This document shows, one piece after another, positions 10,276-21,465 of a DNA stretch of 64,000 nucleotides. Both the position numbers and the translations under genes were made by a program. Each line of letters begins with the position of its first letter. The first letter of the stretch is position 1. The notes beneath the pieces are model-generated. The model was not told the origin of the DNA. It saw nothing but the letters and a program-made list of their open reading frames with translations, and did not search any database. This DNA is from Pegoplata infirma (Eukaryota; Arthropoda; Insecta; Diptera; Anthomyiidae): NCBI GenBank assembly GCA_963921195.1, contig OY992540.1, positions 193,348,692 to 193,412,691 of the forward strand, written 5' to 3'.

Positions 10276-11734
10276 AAAAAAAATAGTAGTCACTTTAGTT
10301 TAAATCTTATTTTGCATGTTTAAATGACCCAAATAATTTTAAAATTAATTTGAAGACAAAAAAATAATGCATATAAAAAATATTTAAAGGAGAAAAGTAA
10401 TAATAAAATATTTCTTCCGATTTTGAACGTCCGTGCAAATTTTTGGCCAATCGGCTTGAATTTCGTTTCTTTTTTCATGTATTTTGATGTCGTTTATGCA
10501 TCGTCTATCGTTTTCGTTGTACGAGATTAGCCCCCAGGCAAATTCAAGATTGCACTCCTGTGCACTCCTGAATTTGCCAAATTTTTGGTGTTTGTGTTAA
10601 AACCAGCAGTTTTGTACCCGGCGTTGCCCGGGTTGAAAAAGATATATGTATGTATAATGAATAAGTTTTTATTAGCCAGTTTATCTACTGCTTAATGACT
10701 TTTCACTGGGTTTAATGGTTGAGCGGTTTTTTTTTGATTTCGCTTAGCGTTGGGGCTTAGAACAATTGCCTTTTAGGGTAAATACTACACTCCAAAAAAA
10801 CTTATCAAATTACTAGAAAAAGTCTGGTGATCCCATTTTTCCTTGTTTTTTAACAAATAATTTTCTATCGAAATTTAATTTTTTTTTTTTTGTAATTTTA
10901 CAGTTTTTCTTGTAACTTTACAAATTTCCAAGAATTTGTACAAAAAAAATCTAGTAAATTTACGAGAATTTCTTGTAAGTTTTATTTCGCCAAAAAAGTT
11001 GTAAATTTACAATTTTATTGGTAAAAATGTTGTAATATTACAAAAAGTTCGTAATTTTTACTAGGAAGTCTTGTAAAATAGGAAGTAGCAAAAAATCTAA
11101 TCACGAAACCTTCTTGTAAGTTCTATCGCGTCAAAAAAAAATTGTAAATTTACAATTTTATTGGTAAAAAGCTTGAAAAATTACAAAATCATTGGTGAAG
11201 AGCTTGTAAAATTACAACAAATTCTTGTCAAATAGGTAGTAAAAAATAAACGTTGCAAGTTTTTCTTGTTATTTTTTTTTTTTGAGAGTAGCCAAACATA
11301 TTGGAGTTTTGGGGAGTATTTTTTGTGTTCCTGTTTTGACTTGAAAGTCGGAGAGTTCCAAACGAAATGAAAAAAGTTTTATTTTTTACTGAAAAAATAA
11401 GTTGTTCATCGGTAAAAAAAAAATGTTTCGAAACATTAATTAATTTGTAAAGAAAATTTGTCATAAATTTGGTTCTCGAACAGAGTACTATGCTTTATAT
11501 GGCATATAGTTGCGAAATAGCAACTCTGTTAAAACTATATGTAGTAAAAATTTCAAGAAAATCGGTTCAGCTGTTTTCCTGATTACGGAACAGACAAATG
11601 TCTGTGGTGAAAGTTTTATTAAATTAATTGAAAAATTCCATGAAAATCGGTTTAGCCATTGAAACGTGATTTCGGAAAAGGCAGAAATAATGTTCAATAA
11701 AATATAAAGATTCTAAAAATTTTTCTTAAAAAAA

Positions 11735-12205
11735 ATCTTAAATTCTGAGACATTTTTCGTATAGAAAAAGTCTCAGATTCTAAGAAATTTTTCTTTTAGA
11801 AAAAGTCTCAGATTCTGATAAATTTTTCCAATAGAAAAAGTCTTGGATTCTGAGATATTGTTCCCATAAAAAAAGTTTTAGATTCTGAGATATTTTTCCA
11901 ACAGATTAAGTCTTGCATTATCATATATTTTTTCTATAGAAAATGTATCAGTTTCATTCATTTCATACATTTTTCCTTTAAAACAAACAAAACTCGCAGA
12001 TTATGCGACATTTTTCCTATAGAAAAGGCTTCAGATTCTGAGAAATTTTTTCCATAGAAAAACGCTCAGATTCTAAAAAATTTTTCCAAAACAAAAAGTT
12101 TCAGATTCCGAGAAACTGTTCCTATAAAAAAATTTCAGATTCTGAGATATTTTTCCAATAGAAAAAGTCTCATATTCTGAGACATTTTTTCTATAGACTC
12201 AAAAA
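11735..12205. repeat. Degenerate array of the 35-bp TCTCAGATTCTGAGA satellite
   Basis: About thirteen diverged units of the type ATTCTGAGACATTTTTCC, TATAGAAAAAGTCTCAG, the same unit that forms the tidy array at 13686-14595. Here units are mutated, with variable spacing, so this array is older or not homogenised. Confidence 0.75.
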
Positions 12206-12374
12206 AAAAAGTTTGTAAAATGACATAAAATCCCCGTGATTTTACGGGGCAGGTTTTGTAAAATATGTACTAGCAAGAATCCCCGTAATGTTACGGGGAT
12301 AATTTGTAAATTGATTTAACAAAAGAAAATGTAAATATACAATTTTTTTGTAAAATATTAACTTCGAGGTGAAC

Positions 12375-12895
12375 ATTTTTTTTGGAAATTTACAAAAAAT
12401 TTGGTAAATTTACAAAACAAAATTGTAAACTTACAGAAAAAGGTTGTTATTTTACAAAGAAAAAATAGAAAATGAAAAAAATAAATTGTAGATTAACAAA
12501 TTATTTGGTTAAACTACTGTTTTTACCGCAAAAAAATATTGAAAAACACGTATACTTACAATAAAAATTGTAAATTTGCAAAAAAAAAAATAAAATTTAC
12601 AAAACAAATTGTAAACTTACAAAAAAAAGTTGTAAATTTACAAAATAAAGTAGAAATCAAACAACAAAATTGTAAATTTACAAATTGTTTGGTTAAACTA
12701 CTGTTTTTTATGGTAAATATACCATTTTTTCTTATTTGTTGCCGTAAAAACAGTAGTTTAACCAAATAATTTGTAAATTTACAATATTTTTTTCGTATTT
12801 TCTACTTAATTTTTGTAAAATTACAACTTTTTTCTGTAAGTATACAAATTTGTTTTTAAAATTTTCATATTTGTTTTGTAAATTTACAAAAAATT
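12375..12895. repeat. Direct plus inverted ~150-bp repeats
   Basis: A segment at 12375-12525 ending TTGGTTAAACTACTGTTTTT is repeated in direct orientation at about 12560-12715 and in inverted orientation at 12745-12895 (AAAACAGTAGTTTAACCAAA). The inner pair folds across about 12664-12790. Open frames on both strands here come from the palindromic composition. Confidence 0.6.
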
Positions 12896-12949
12896 TGGTT
12901 TATTTACATATTTGTTTTGTAAATTTAAAGGTTTTTTTTTCGATTGGTG

Positions 12950-13147
12950 CATCTTATTTTTCCTTCTTCGGCAGCTGGAGTAGCACTTCAACAAGCTGAA
13001 ATGATTTTTTTTCACTTGAACACTTTTAACAAACTTTTTAATGTATAACACTGCACTTTTTTTATTTTTTTCGACATTTCGTTTTTCTTAAGTAGAACAT
13101 ATGAGAATTGCGAAGGAGGCTACATAAGAAATTTCTTATATTTTCAG
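12950..13147 (-). pseudogene. Histone H1 5'-end-like fragment (relic, copy 1)
   Basis: On the minus strand, after a leader at 13147-13003, the frame from 13002 reads I-S-A-C-stop-S-ATPAAEEGKIR. The known start of fly histone H1 has Met-Ser-Asp, then a V-A-T-x-A run, so ATPAAE fits the acidic/alanine N-terminus, with the expected ATG as ATT. The leader (GTTCAAGTGAAAAAAAATC just before it) is about 80% similar to the leader of the longer copy at 30264-30430. By itself this copy would be too short to identify; it rests on its homology to that copy. Confidence 0.4.
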
Positions 13148-13685
13148 GAAAAATTAGTCAAAAAATAGAATTTTTTTTTTGAATTTTTAATTATTTTCAC
13201 AAGTATTTTTAAAAAAACAGAAAAAAATTTTGTGGATATTGTAATTTGGATGTTTAAGTCCCTGTTAAAATAAGAAAAACTTAATTTTTAATAATTGGCA
13301 GCATTTTATTGACATTTTAATTGTCAAATTTAAAAAAAAAAAATACCAAAAAAATATGGTAAAATAACAAAAAAAAATGGTAAAAATACAAAAAAAATAG
13401 AACAGTTATATAGTAGAAACATAAAAATTGTGGTATTTTACTTAACGCAAATTACCAAAAAATGGTGTAAAAATTATTTTTTTTTGCTAAAGCTTACAAT
13501 TAGTTGAAAAATTTTTGTGTCCGGAACTTTAAAAATTTCCAATATTTTTTTTATGAAATTTTTTATTTATAAAAAAATATTTTTAACTAAATTTTTTACT
13601 CTAAAACGCAAAAAAAGTTGAACTTAAAAAATGTTTGCGTGTCCAATTGTTGAACAATTAATTTTTTTTTTTGTAAAACAACAGA

Positions 13686-14595
13686 GTCTCAGATTTTGAG
13701 ACATTTTTCCTATAGAAAAAGTCTCAGATTCGGAGACATTTTTCCTGTAGAAAAAGTCTCAGATTCTGAAACATTTTTCCTATATAAAAAGTCTCAGATT
13801 CGGAGACATTTTTCCTGTAGAAAAAGTCTCAGATTCTGAGACATTTTTCCCATAAAAAAAGTCTCAGATTCTGAGACATTTTTCCTATAGAAAAAGTCTA
13901 GATTCTGAGACATTTTTCCTATTGAAAAAGTTTCAGATTCTGAGACATTTTTTCTTTAGAAAAAGTCTCAGATTCTGAGACATTTTTTCTTTAGAAAAAG
14001 TTTCAGATTCTGAGACATTTTTTGCTAGAGAAAAAGTCTCAGATTCGGAGACATTTTTTCTATAGAAAAAGTCTCAGATTCTGAGACATTTTTTCTGTAG
14101 AAAAATTCTTGGATTCTGAGACATTTTTTCTATAGAAAAAGTCTCAGATTCTAAGTCTCCTAGCCTAACCTAAGTCTCAGTCTCAGATTCTGAGACATTT
14201 TTCCTATAGAAAAAGTCTCAGTTTCTAAGACATTTTTTCTTTAGAAAAAGTCTTAGATTCTGAGACATTTTTCCTATAGAAAAAGTCTCAGATTCTGAGA
14301 CATTTTTCCTACAGAAAAAGTCTCAGATTCTGAGACATTTTTCCTATAGAAAAAGTCTCAGATTCTGAGACATTTTTTCTATAAAAAAAGTCTCAGATTC
14401 TGAGACATTTTTCCTATAGAAAAAGTCTCAGATTCTGAGACATTTTTTCTATAGAGAAAGTCTCAGATTCTGAGACATTTTTCCTATAGAAAAAGTCTCA
14501 GATTCTGAGACATTTTTCCTATAGAGAAAGTCTCAGATTCTGAGACATTTTTCCTATAGAAAAAGTCTCAGATTCTGAGACATTTTTTCTATTGG
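13686..14595. repeat. 35-bp palindromic tandem satellite
   Basis: About 26 tandem copies of a 35-bp unit: TCTCAGATTCTGAGA (palindromic save for its centre) plus a CATTTTTCCTATAGAAAAAG spacer. Units in 14160-14595 are nearly identical; the left part is more varied. The array is interrupted near 14155-14180 by TAGCCTAACCTAAG. Alternation of CCTATAG and TCTATAG spacers suggests higher-order dimers of 70 bp. This is a eukaryotic satellite: spacers are as conserved as the palindromes, unlike a CRISPR array. Confidence 0.9.
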
Positions 14596-14599
14596 AAGT

Positions 14600-16230
14600 C
14601 CTTAAATCTTTGCTATTTTTCTTAAAAGAACACAAATGGGAAAGTATGTTGAGAAGGGTTAATTTTTAAATTTAGTATGATAAATTTATAGTTATAGTCT
14701 AACTAATCAACTTAACAAACAATGGAAAATCAAACTAAAAATACAAAATTCAGCGCCACCCTAATTACGGCAATGTGTGTTTGGTTTAATTAATTGGTAC
14801 ACAAACACAACCTCAATATACACAATTAAAACCACCATCCCAAAAAGAAACCAATTCTCATATATTCAAGACGCAAACCCAACAATTAGCTATAAAAACA
14901 AAAGCTAACAGTGCCATCTTGTGTATAAAATAAGCAAATGCAATAAAAGAAGAAATACAACAGAAAGTATTTCGATTTTTAACAAGGCAATTAGGGATGA
15001 AACTAAAAACAAAGGATTTTAGATGAACTAAATGTTTTTGTTTGAGTAAAAAAACAAATAATTAAAATTTAAATTTTTAAATAATTAATTTTCTCACGTT
15101 TCAAATAAATATGTTTATGAAAAAAAAACAACGCCTACTAATTTATAAAAACCTACATTGGAAAAAAATTTAAAATGGTTGAAAATCATCCATATGCAAA
15201 GTGGGCAATTATAACGGCTAATGTTGTAGTTGTTATTTAATTTTTTATTTTTTTTTATTAATTTCAAATCCGTTAACAAAATGTTAACAACTTTTTAATT
15301 GAACTGTAAAAATATAATTATAGCCTCAGAAATAAAATTGCTTTTAAATTTTTGAAATTGATTACAAAACAATTAATTTTTTTAATTTAACCCTTAAGGG
15401 AGGAAGTAGACAAAAACTCAGCCTCAATGTGAGCAATTTTATAATCAGCTATAAAAAAATAAAAACGCATTTTTTTTTAATTCTTTTTTTATTTGAAAGA
15501 TAAATTATTGTAATATTTTTAAATTTTATAATCCAAAATTTGGTCAATTAGGACTTTCAGGGTTACCAGTCAGTTGTGTGATGCTTTTTTTAAAGGACAA
15601 AATCAGCTGCAGTTTTACAGTAAAACCTATTGAACTGATTTTGAAGGGTTTTTTTTTTTTTTAATTTGTAGATAATTAAATTATCTAATACTTATCGTGG
15701 CCATTTTTTTTAATTTTTGACCTACCCCAGCAGAAATAAATCGAGATTTTGGCGACACAGATCTGTTTATAGCATACCGTAGCGCATCCAAAGAGCGCTC
15801 TTAGGGATGCAGTAAAAGGAAGGGGAAAAAATTTTAATTTTTTTTTAAGATTTTTTATATAAAACTTATAATGTGTAATTATTTTTTGATAAAATTTCAC
15901 ACTTGCTTTCCTTTTTAATATTTTTAACACTTTTTGAATAAAAAAACATAAGTTTTAGACAAAGACACATGATTTGACTGCATCATTATTGCGCATTAAT
16001 CAGCGCTGCAAAGAGCGCTTCAATCATAGCATCTTTGACCGCTGTTCCAAAAAAAATCCCATAAAAAATGTGAAAATGAAAATTTCCGATATTTTTTTGA
16101 TGTTCACTTCCGATTTTTTTTTCATTTTGTTTCACATAAATAAAGTTTTGTAAAGTAAAACGAATGAATTTTTTTGTTATATTTTTTTAAATTTTAGTTA
16201 TTTGATTTCAACTTTGAATTTACAGTTTCA
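14600..16230. other. AT-rich DNA without a recognised gene
   Basis: 14690-15000 is somewhat less T-biased and appears unique (CA-rich text). Around 15770-15800 and 15995-16025 the motif AAGAGCGCT appears twice in similar surroundings (GCATCCAAAGAGCGCTCTTA and GCGCTGCAAAGAGCGCTTCA), perhaps parts of one decayed repeat. No domain-bearing frame was found. Confidence 0.4.
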
Positions 16231-16236
16231 AAAATA

Positions 16237-16918
16237 ACACACTAAAAAATAAAGACTTTCATTAACATTTAATTTTTAAAGTCATTTATTTTTGTTCTGT
16301 AAGTAAAAACTACTGATTATTCTTTTGATTTTTAATGATTTGTGTAAGTAATTTTTTTTTTAATTGTTGGTATTTTTTAATGAAATCTCATTAGTTTTTA
16401 CCTACATAAGTCAGTTATTTTTTTGTAGAAAAAAAAAATCAAAAAATTATTTATAGAAATATAAAAACATGTTTGTATCAAGTGACTTTGGCACGATGGG
16501 TAGAGTGTCTGGCCAGAATGTAGTTGATTGCGGGATCAATTCCCCAAAAATTTTATTAAAAATTTAAAAAAAAAAATATTTCAATAAAAAATTGTAAAAA
16601 ATTACCTACGAAATCATTAATTTTTATTGTTTTCGTAGGTTATTTTTTTGAAATTTGTTGGTAAAAATAACAGAACTATCATTAATTTTTAATGTTTTCG
16701 TTGGTTATTTTTTTCGAATTTGTTGGTAAAAAAGGTTGAAAAAAACGTAATTTTTAAATGTTTAATGTTATTTATTTAAGAAAATTTTGTCAACAGTAAA
16801 AAATAAATGTTGGCGTTTGTTAAAACAAATGAATAATTACTGGGATGGTTTTCAATTGTTTATTCACTGGTTTTAAGTGTGTTTTTCATTTGTTTTTGCC
16901 AACAAAATATTTTGAGTG
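16237..16918 (+). mobile_element. TA-type non-autonomous element with tRNA-like module, unit 1
   Basis: The right end is ACAAAATATTTTGAGTG followed by TA at 16919-16920, as in other TA-flanked elements here. The left end near 16237 (ACACACTAAAAAATAAAG) is less certain. A tRNA-like segment lies at 16481-16546. The unit is followed directly by a second, direct-oriented unit at 16921-18694, with shared text such as CATTTATTTTTGTTCTGTAA. Confidence 0.55.
16481..16546 (+). other. tRNA-like module (degenerate)
   Basis: The order is an A-box-like GGCACGATGGGTAGAGTGTC, then CTGGCCAG, then a B-box-like GCGGGATCAATTCCC. The T-arm can form (GGGA...TCCC), but acceptor strands do not pair well and the anticodon arm is irregular, so it is not a working tRNA. 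A near-identical copy is at 18341-18410 with the better B box GGGATCGATTCCC. Confidence 0.45.
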
Positions 16919-17108
16919 TAGCATTCAGTTTTTAAAGCCATTTATTTTTGTTCTGTAAGTATAAATAAGTGATTCTTCTTTAATTTTTAAAGATTTGTGT
17001 ACGTTATTTTATTTTTAAATTGTTGGCATTTTTTAACGAGAAGTCATTAGTTTTTACCTACTTTTGTGGGTTATTTTTTTATAGACAAAAAATTAAAAAA
17101 ATTAATTA

Positions 17109-18314
17109 CACAGTGCAACACCCAAAATCGGAATGGGATGAAACCAAAAGCAAATGAAAGTCATATGACATATTCCATAACAAACCCCTCAAGCCTTTTT
17201 TCTAGTTCAGAGCTAGATTTTGTTTTACACGCATTTGAAGTTAGTGCACTTTTATTATAATTATAATAATAAATGCTTGAAAACTGTATTAGTGGCGAAT
17301 GATTAATATTGTAATTGCCTTTAAATAACAATCATACGCAACGGTGTACAGTGGTTTATTTTAATAATTTGGCTATTCAGTAAATAGGTACTGGACCGAT
17401 TGCAGCAAAATTCATACCATAGATGGGAATTTTTCATTACCATTGATTGATATCAATGGTAATGAAAAAAATTTCATTACCATTTAATGGTAATTAAATT
17501 TTTTTAATTGAAAAAATAATTACCAATTGTAATGAAATGCACCAATTGTTGAAAAACACCAATTATAATTGGTTTCAAAACCATTTGTTTACACATTTTT
17601 GTCTTTTTGAAAAGTTATAAATTTAAACATCAAAGCATGTTTTTTTTTTAAATATGAATAAAGACAAAAATCTAAACGCAAAGAAAAAAACTTCAAATAT
17701 TGTGTTATGCAAAAGGCAAACGTGCGTTTGGTTCATAAAATGTTGAAAATTGAAATACAAAATAACAAAAAACAACAGATATTTTCAAATATTAACGATT
17801 TTGACAATATTGTGACGACTTTTACTAATGGTAATTATTTTTTTTAATTGGTGCCATACCAATGGTAATTATTTTTTTTTTAATTTTCATTAGTAATTAA
17901 ATTGATTAGTAATTTAATTGGTGCAATTGATACAACCAATTGTAATGAAAAAAATTTCATTACCATTGACATCAATTTAATGGTAATTAAACCATCAATT
18001 AATTGGTGCCATTAATTAATTAGTCCCATCTATGATTCATACCAGTCATAGATGAAGTAATTTTGAGCTTAAGTTTGGAAACTGGACCCTACATGTCCAA
18101 TAAGGGCACCACCAGGGGCCTTTAAAGTAGGACATGTTTAGTACACAAAAACTTTAAATGCTTTAAAATCCCCAACTTTAAATGCGTGTAAAATGAAATC
18201 TAGCTCTGACCTAAAAAAAAGGCCTTGAGGGTTTTGTTATGGAAAACGTCAGCTTTCATTTGCTTTTGGTTTCATCCCATTCCGATTCCGAAAGTTCGAT
18301 TTTGTATCACTGTG
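17109..18314. mobile_element. CACAGTG-ended element, flanked by TTA
   Basis: Termini are CACAGTGCAACACCC and its partner TATCACTGTG, with TTA on both sides (17106-17108, 18315-18317). The empty site in the neighbouring unit 1 supports a true insertion with a 2-3-bp TA/TTA duplication, as in Tc1/mariner (TA) or PIF/Harbinger (TWA) transposons. Subterminal text (AATGGGATGAAACC) is repeated inversely at both ends. No transposase remains. It carries a nested element at 17419-18035. Confidence 0.7.
17419..18035. mobile_element. hAT-like element of ATTACCATTG repeats, TSD TTCATACC
   Basis: The ends are ATAGATGGGA and TCCCATCTATGA, with TTCATACC on both sides (17411-17418 and 18036-18043); the shared stretch may be 9 bp. 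The uninterrupted sequence in the copy at 35686-36312 supports insertion at this site. The interior consists of ATTACCATT and AATGGTAAT motifs in alternating orientation, so the whole element can fold. Confidence 0.7.
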
Positions 18315-18340
18315 TTATAGAAATATAAAAACATGTTTGT

Positions 18341-18410
18341 ATGAAGTGACTTTGGCACGATGGGTAGAGTGTCTGGCCAGAATGTAGTTGAATGCGGGAT
18401 CGATTCCCCA
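18341..18410 (+). other. tRNA-like module (degenerate), second copy
   Basis: Nearly identical to 16481-16546, with the B-box-like GGGATCGATTCCCC intact. It lies in the second unit of the tandem element. Same limits as for copy 1: no credible acceptor stem. Confidence 0.45.
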
Positions 18411-18696
18411 AAAATTTTATTAACAATTTTTTGAAATAAGAAAAATTTAAAAATAACCTACGAAATCATTAATTTTTATTGTTTTCGTAGGATATTTTTT
18501 TTGGAATTTGTTGGTAAAAACAAATGAAAGTGACGTGATTTTTTAATGTTCAATGTTATTTATTTTAGAAAAATTTATTAACAGAAAAAAATAAATGTTG
18601 ATGTTTGTTAAGACAAATGAATAATTACTGGGATGGTTTTCAAATGTTTTAAATATGTTTTTCATTTGTTATCGCCTACAAAATATTTTGAGTGTA

Positions 18697-21465
18697 CCCT
18701 ATATCACTAGAGTGGAGGGTATAAAAACAGAATTAAACAAGTAGAAAAGTTAAATTCGACTTGGTTGAATCTATACATAGATTCATGAATACTCTCCACA
18801 ATGCCCTTTATAAAAACAGTTAGTTTTCGAACGTAAAAAAAATTAACAATTTTGATTAGAAATATTTTATTTTGAGTAAAAAACTTGTTTTTGTCATTTT
18901 TGAAAAAAAAAAAGAAAAATTACTAATAATGTGCTCGATTCGGAAGTACTCTTTCACCATTCACCAAATATTTAAAAATTTGATATTTTTCTGAATTTTA
19001 TGATTTTAAAATTTTTTCTTGTTAAAATTAAAATTCTAGTTAATATCTTATTATTATCTATTTCTACAAGAAAAAAAATTAAAAATCTTAAAATTCGAGG
19101 GGATATCAAATTTTGTGTAAAATTTTTTTCGAGTGTATTTTTTTTTAGTGTAAAAAAATTGTTTTGAGTGACAAAACTACTTTGTAAAGTTATATTGTGG
19201 CTAACCAATGTTTTTAAAGCTTGTTTTTTAAAGGTCGGTTGAATTTAAGGTGAAACCAATCTGAAATTCACGATTTTTGAACCACTCGACGGATTTGGTA
19301 GAAATTCAATGCAAACCAGACTAGAGGAACGACAAATAAGTACGCTGAGCTTCAGCATCCTTAGAATTGTCTTTCGAAAGTTAAAGGGTTTTTTATCTTG
19401 TGAATTCGCAAAAAACCCTTGCCGAAATTCACTCTTTTGCTTATAGTTTTTGAACCACTAGACCGATTTTGCGTAATTTCAATTCCAATCTGACCAGGTA
19501 AAAGACCAATATATATGCCAAGAATATATCGTCCATTCCACCAGACATTTGGTAATTTTAGGCATTTTTTGACCGAGGGTCTTCCGATTTTTGTTATTTT
19601 TTTCATACAGATACTCTATGGAGCCAATTTCAAATTTCATCCATCAGATCGAAAATATTCGAAAAACTCGCGATTTTATTCACGATTTTCGTTTTTAAAA
19701 AAGTCAAAAAAATGCAAAATCTGTGTAACTTTGAGCAGCTGTATTTTCTAAACTACTTATCGCATTTTAACAATCCATAGCGCATACGAATGGTATATAA
19801 GTCTATTTAGAAATCTTATAGACTGAAAAAATATCGGTGATTCAAAAGTGCATTTTATATGCAAATGCAGTTTTTAAGTGCATTTTGCGAAACTTTTACC
19901 CCTTTTAATTTTTTTTTAATTAGCATATTTGTAAAATTTAGGATTTTTGCTACAAAAAAATGTTTTCATTACAATGGACCGAGAATGTGTGATATTTTTA
20001 ATATTTTTTTTAAAAAAATACTTCCTTAAGTTTCCCTTATAAAAAATTTTATATTTTAAATTATACCAAAATCATGTAAAAAGACATGTTTTTAAACCGT
20101 TATATTTTCAAAAGTACTAATCGTATCTCATTGTTTTTATGCACATTAGAAAGGTATTTTTGTCTATTTTTTGCATTTAATGACCGAAAATATGTTGGTT
20201 TTTCAGAATTGCATATTAAATGCAAATGCAGTTTTGAAGTGCATTTTTCAAAACTTTTACCCCTTTGAATTTTTTTTTAGTTATCATATTCGAAAAGTTT
20301 ACAATTTTTACTACAAAATAATGTCCTCCTAATAATGGACCCACCGTGTGTGCTATTTTAAATTTTTTTTTTTAAATTTCCTTAAAACAATTTCAATATT
20401 TTAAATAAAACCAAAAAATCTGAAATAACATGATTTTTTAAAAAATTCTAAAAAAATATCACACACAGTGGGTCCATTATTAGGAGGACATTATTTTGTA
20501 GTAAAAATTATAAACTTTTCGAATATGATAACTAAAAAAAAATTCAAAGGGGTAAAAGTTTTGAAAAATGCACTTCAAAACTGCATTTGCATTTAATATG
20601 CAATTCTGAAACACCAACATATTTGCGGTCATTAAATGCAAAAAATAGACAAAAATACCTTTCTAATGTGCATAAAAACAATGAGATACGATTAGTACTT
20701 TTGAAAACATAATGGTTTAAAAACATGTCTTTTTACATGATTTTGGTATAATTTAAAATATAAAATTTTTTATAAGGGAAACTTAGGGAAGTATTTTTTT
20801 AAAAAAAATATTAAAAATATCACACATTCTCGGTCCATTGTAATGAAAACATTTTTTTGTAGCAAAAATCCTAAATTTTACAAATATGCTAATTAAAAAA
20901 AAATTAAAAGGGGTAAAAGTTTCGCAAAATGCACTTCAAAACTGCATTTGCATATAAAATGCACTTTTGAACCACCGATATTTTTTCAGTCTATAAGATT
21001 TCTAAATAGACTTACATACCATTCGTATGCGCTATGGATTGTTAAAATGCGATAAGTAGTTTAGAAAATACAGCTGCTCAAAGTTTAACAGATTTTGCAT
21101 TTTTTTTACTTTTTTAAAAACGAAAATTGTGAATAAAATCGCGAGTTTTTCGAATATTTTCGATCTGATGGATGAAATTTGAAATTGGCTCCATAGAGTA
21201 TCTGTATGAAAAATATAACAAAAATCGGAAGACCCTCGGTCAGATTTTTTAAAATGACTCATGGAATGGACGATATATAAGAAGCCTCCGTAAAGTCCTT
21301 CAAAATCTAGCGTGTTTTCAACAGACAGACGGACGGACATCGCTAGATCGTCTTTAAATCGATCAAGGATCATGAATATATATACTTGATGGGGTTCAAG
21401 ACCAATATTTCGAAGAGTTACAAATGGAATGACAAACTTATATACCCTCTATCAATAGATTCTAC
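18697..21465 (-). mobile_element. Mini-me-like repeat (copy 3), split by a long inverted repeat
   Basis: The left part (about 18735-19523) starts ACAAGTAGAAAAGTTAAATT and ATACTCTCCACAATGCCC and includes ATTTTTGAACCACTCGAC and CTTCAGCATCC. The right part (21279-21465) carries AGACAGACGGACGGACATCG (GACR tract, 21320-21339), ATATATATACTTGATGGGGT and TATACCCTCTATC. The relative at 61400-62146 runs through the same junction without interruption. A few bases at 18697-18727 are the tail of another copy. Confidence 0.65.
19524..21278. repeat. Long inverted repeat, ~0.83-kb arms
   Basis: The outer ends ATATATCGTCCATTCCA and TGGAATGGACGATATATA are reverse complements. Pairing continues through the arms 19524-20357 and 20455-21278, around a loop of about 95 bp centred near 20406. 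The arms are highly similar: the same 60-codon frame occurs on + at 20086-20268 and on - at 20544-20726 with only a few differences. Each arm also holds two diverged direct units (about 19735-20040 and 20090-20357). The frames are by-products of the repeat, not genes. Confidence 0.85.

Larger units (their letters stand above)
10796..13525. mobile_element. Composite TA-type non-autonomous element rich in TTGTAAATTTACAA
   Basis: The left end (TACACTCCAAAAAAACTT) resembles the TACACTCAAAAAAAA start of the element at 29918-31226, and the two share sequence near the right end (TTTTTTTGCTAAAG at 13480 and 31158) and around the histone-H1-like segment. The palindrome TTGTAAATTTACAA and variants recur dozens of times. 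The right terminus is decayed and placed only roughly. A degenerate 35-bp satellite (11735-12200) is embedded. There is no coding capacity apart from the H1-like relic. Confidence 0.4.
16921..18694 (+). mobile_element. Second direct unit of the TA-type element, interrupted
   Basis: Text from 16921-17105 and 18315-18694 is a direct repeat of 16252-16918, ending TTTTGAGTG before TA at 18695-18696. It is split by the CACAGTG element at 17109-18314. Comparing ATTAATTA and TTATAGAAATA at the split with TTATTTATAGAAATA in unit 1 gives the empty site. Confidence 0.6.

Noticed and set aside
12539..12769. Lysine/phenylalanine-rich frames on both strands
   Set aside because: Explained by repeated TTGTAAATTTACAA palindromes.
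13686..14595. CRISPR-like regular array of short palindromic repeats
   Set aside because: Spacers are as conserved as the repeats, the unit is 35 bp in total, and the setting is a fly genome; it is a tandem satellite.
20086..20726. Two matching 60-codon frames on opposite strands
   Set aside because: They are the same repeat read in each arm of the long inverted repeat and contain no domain.
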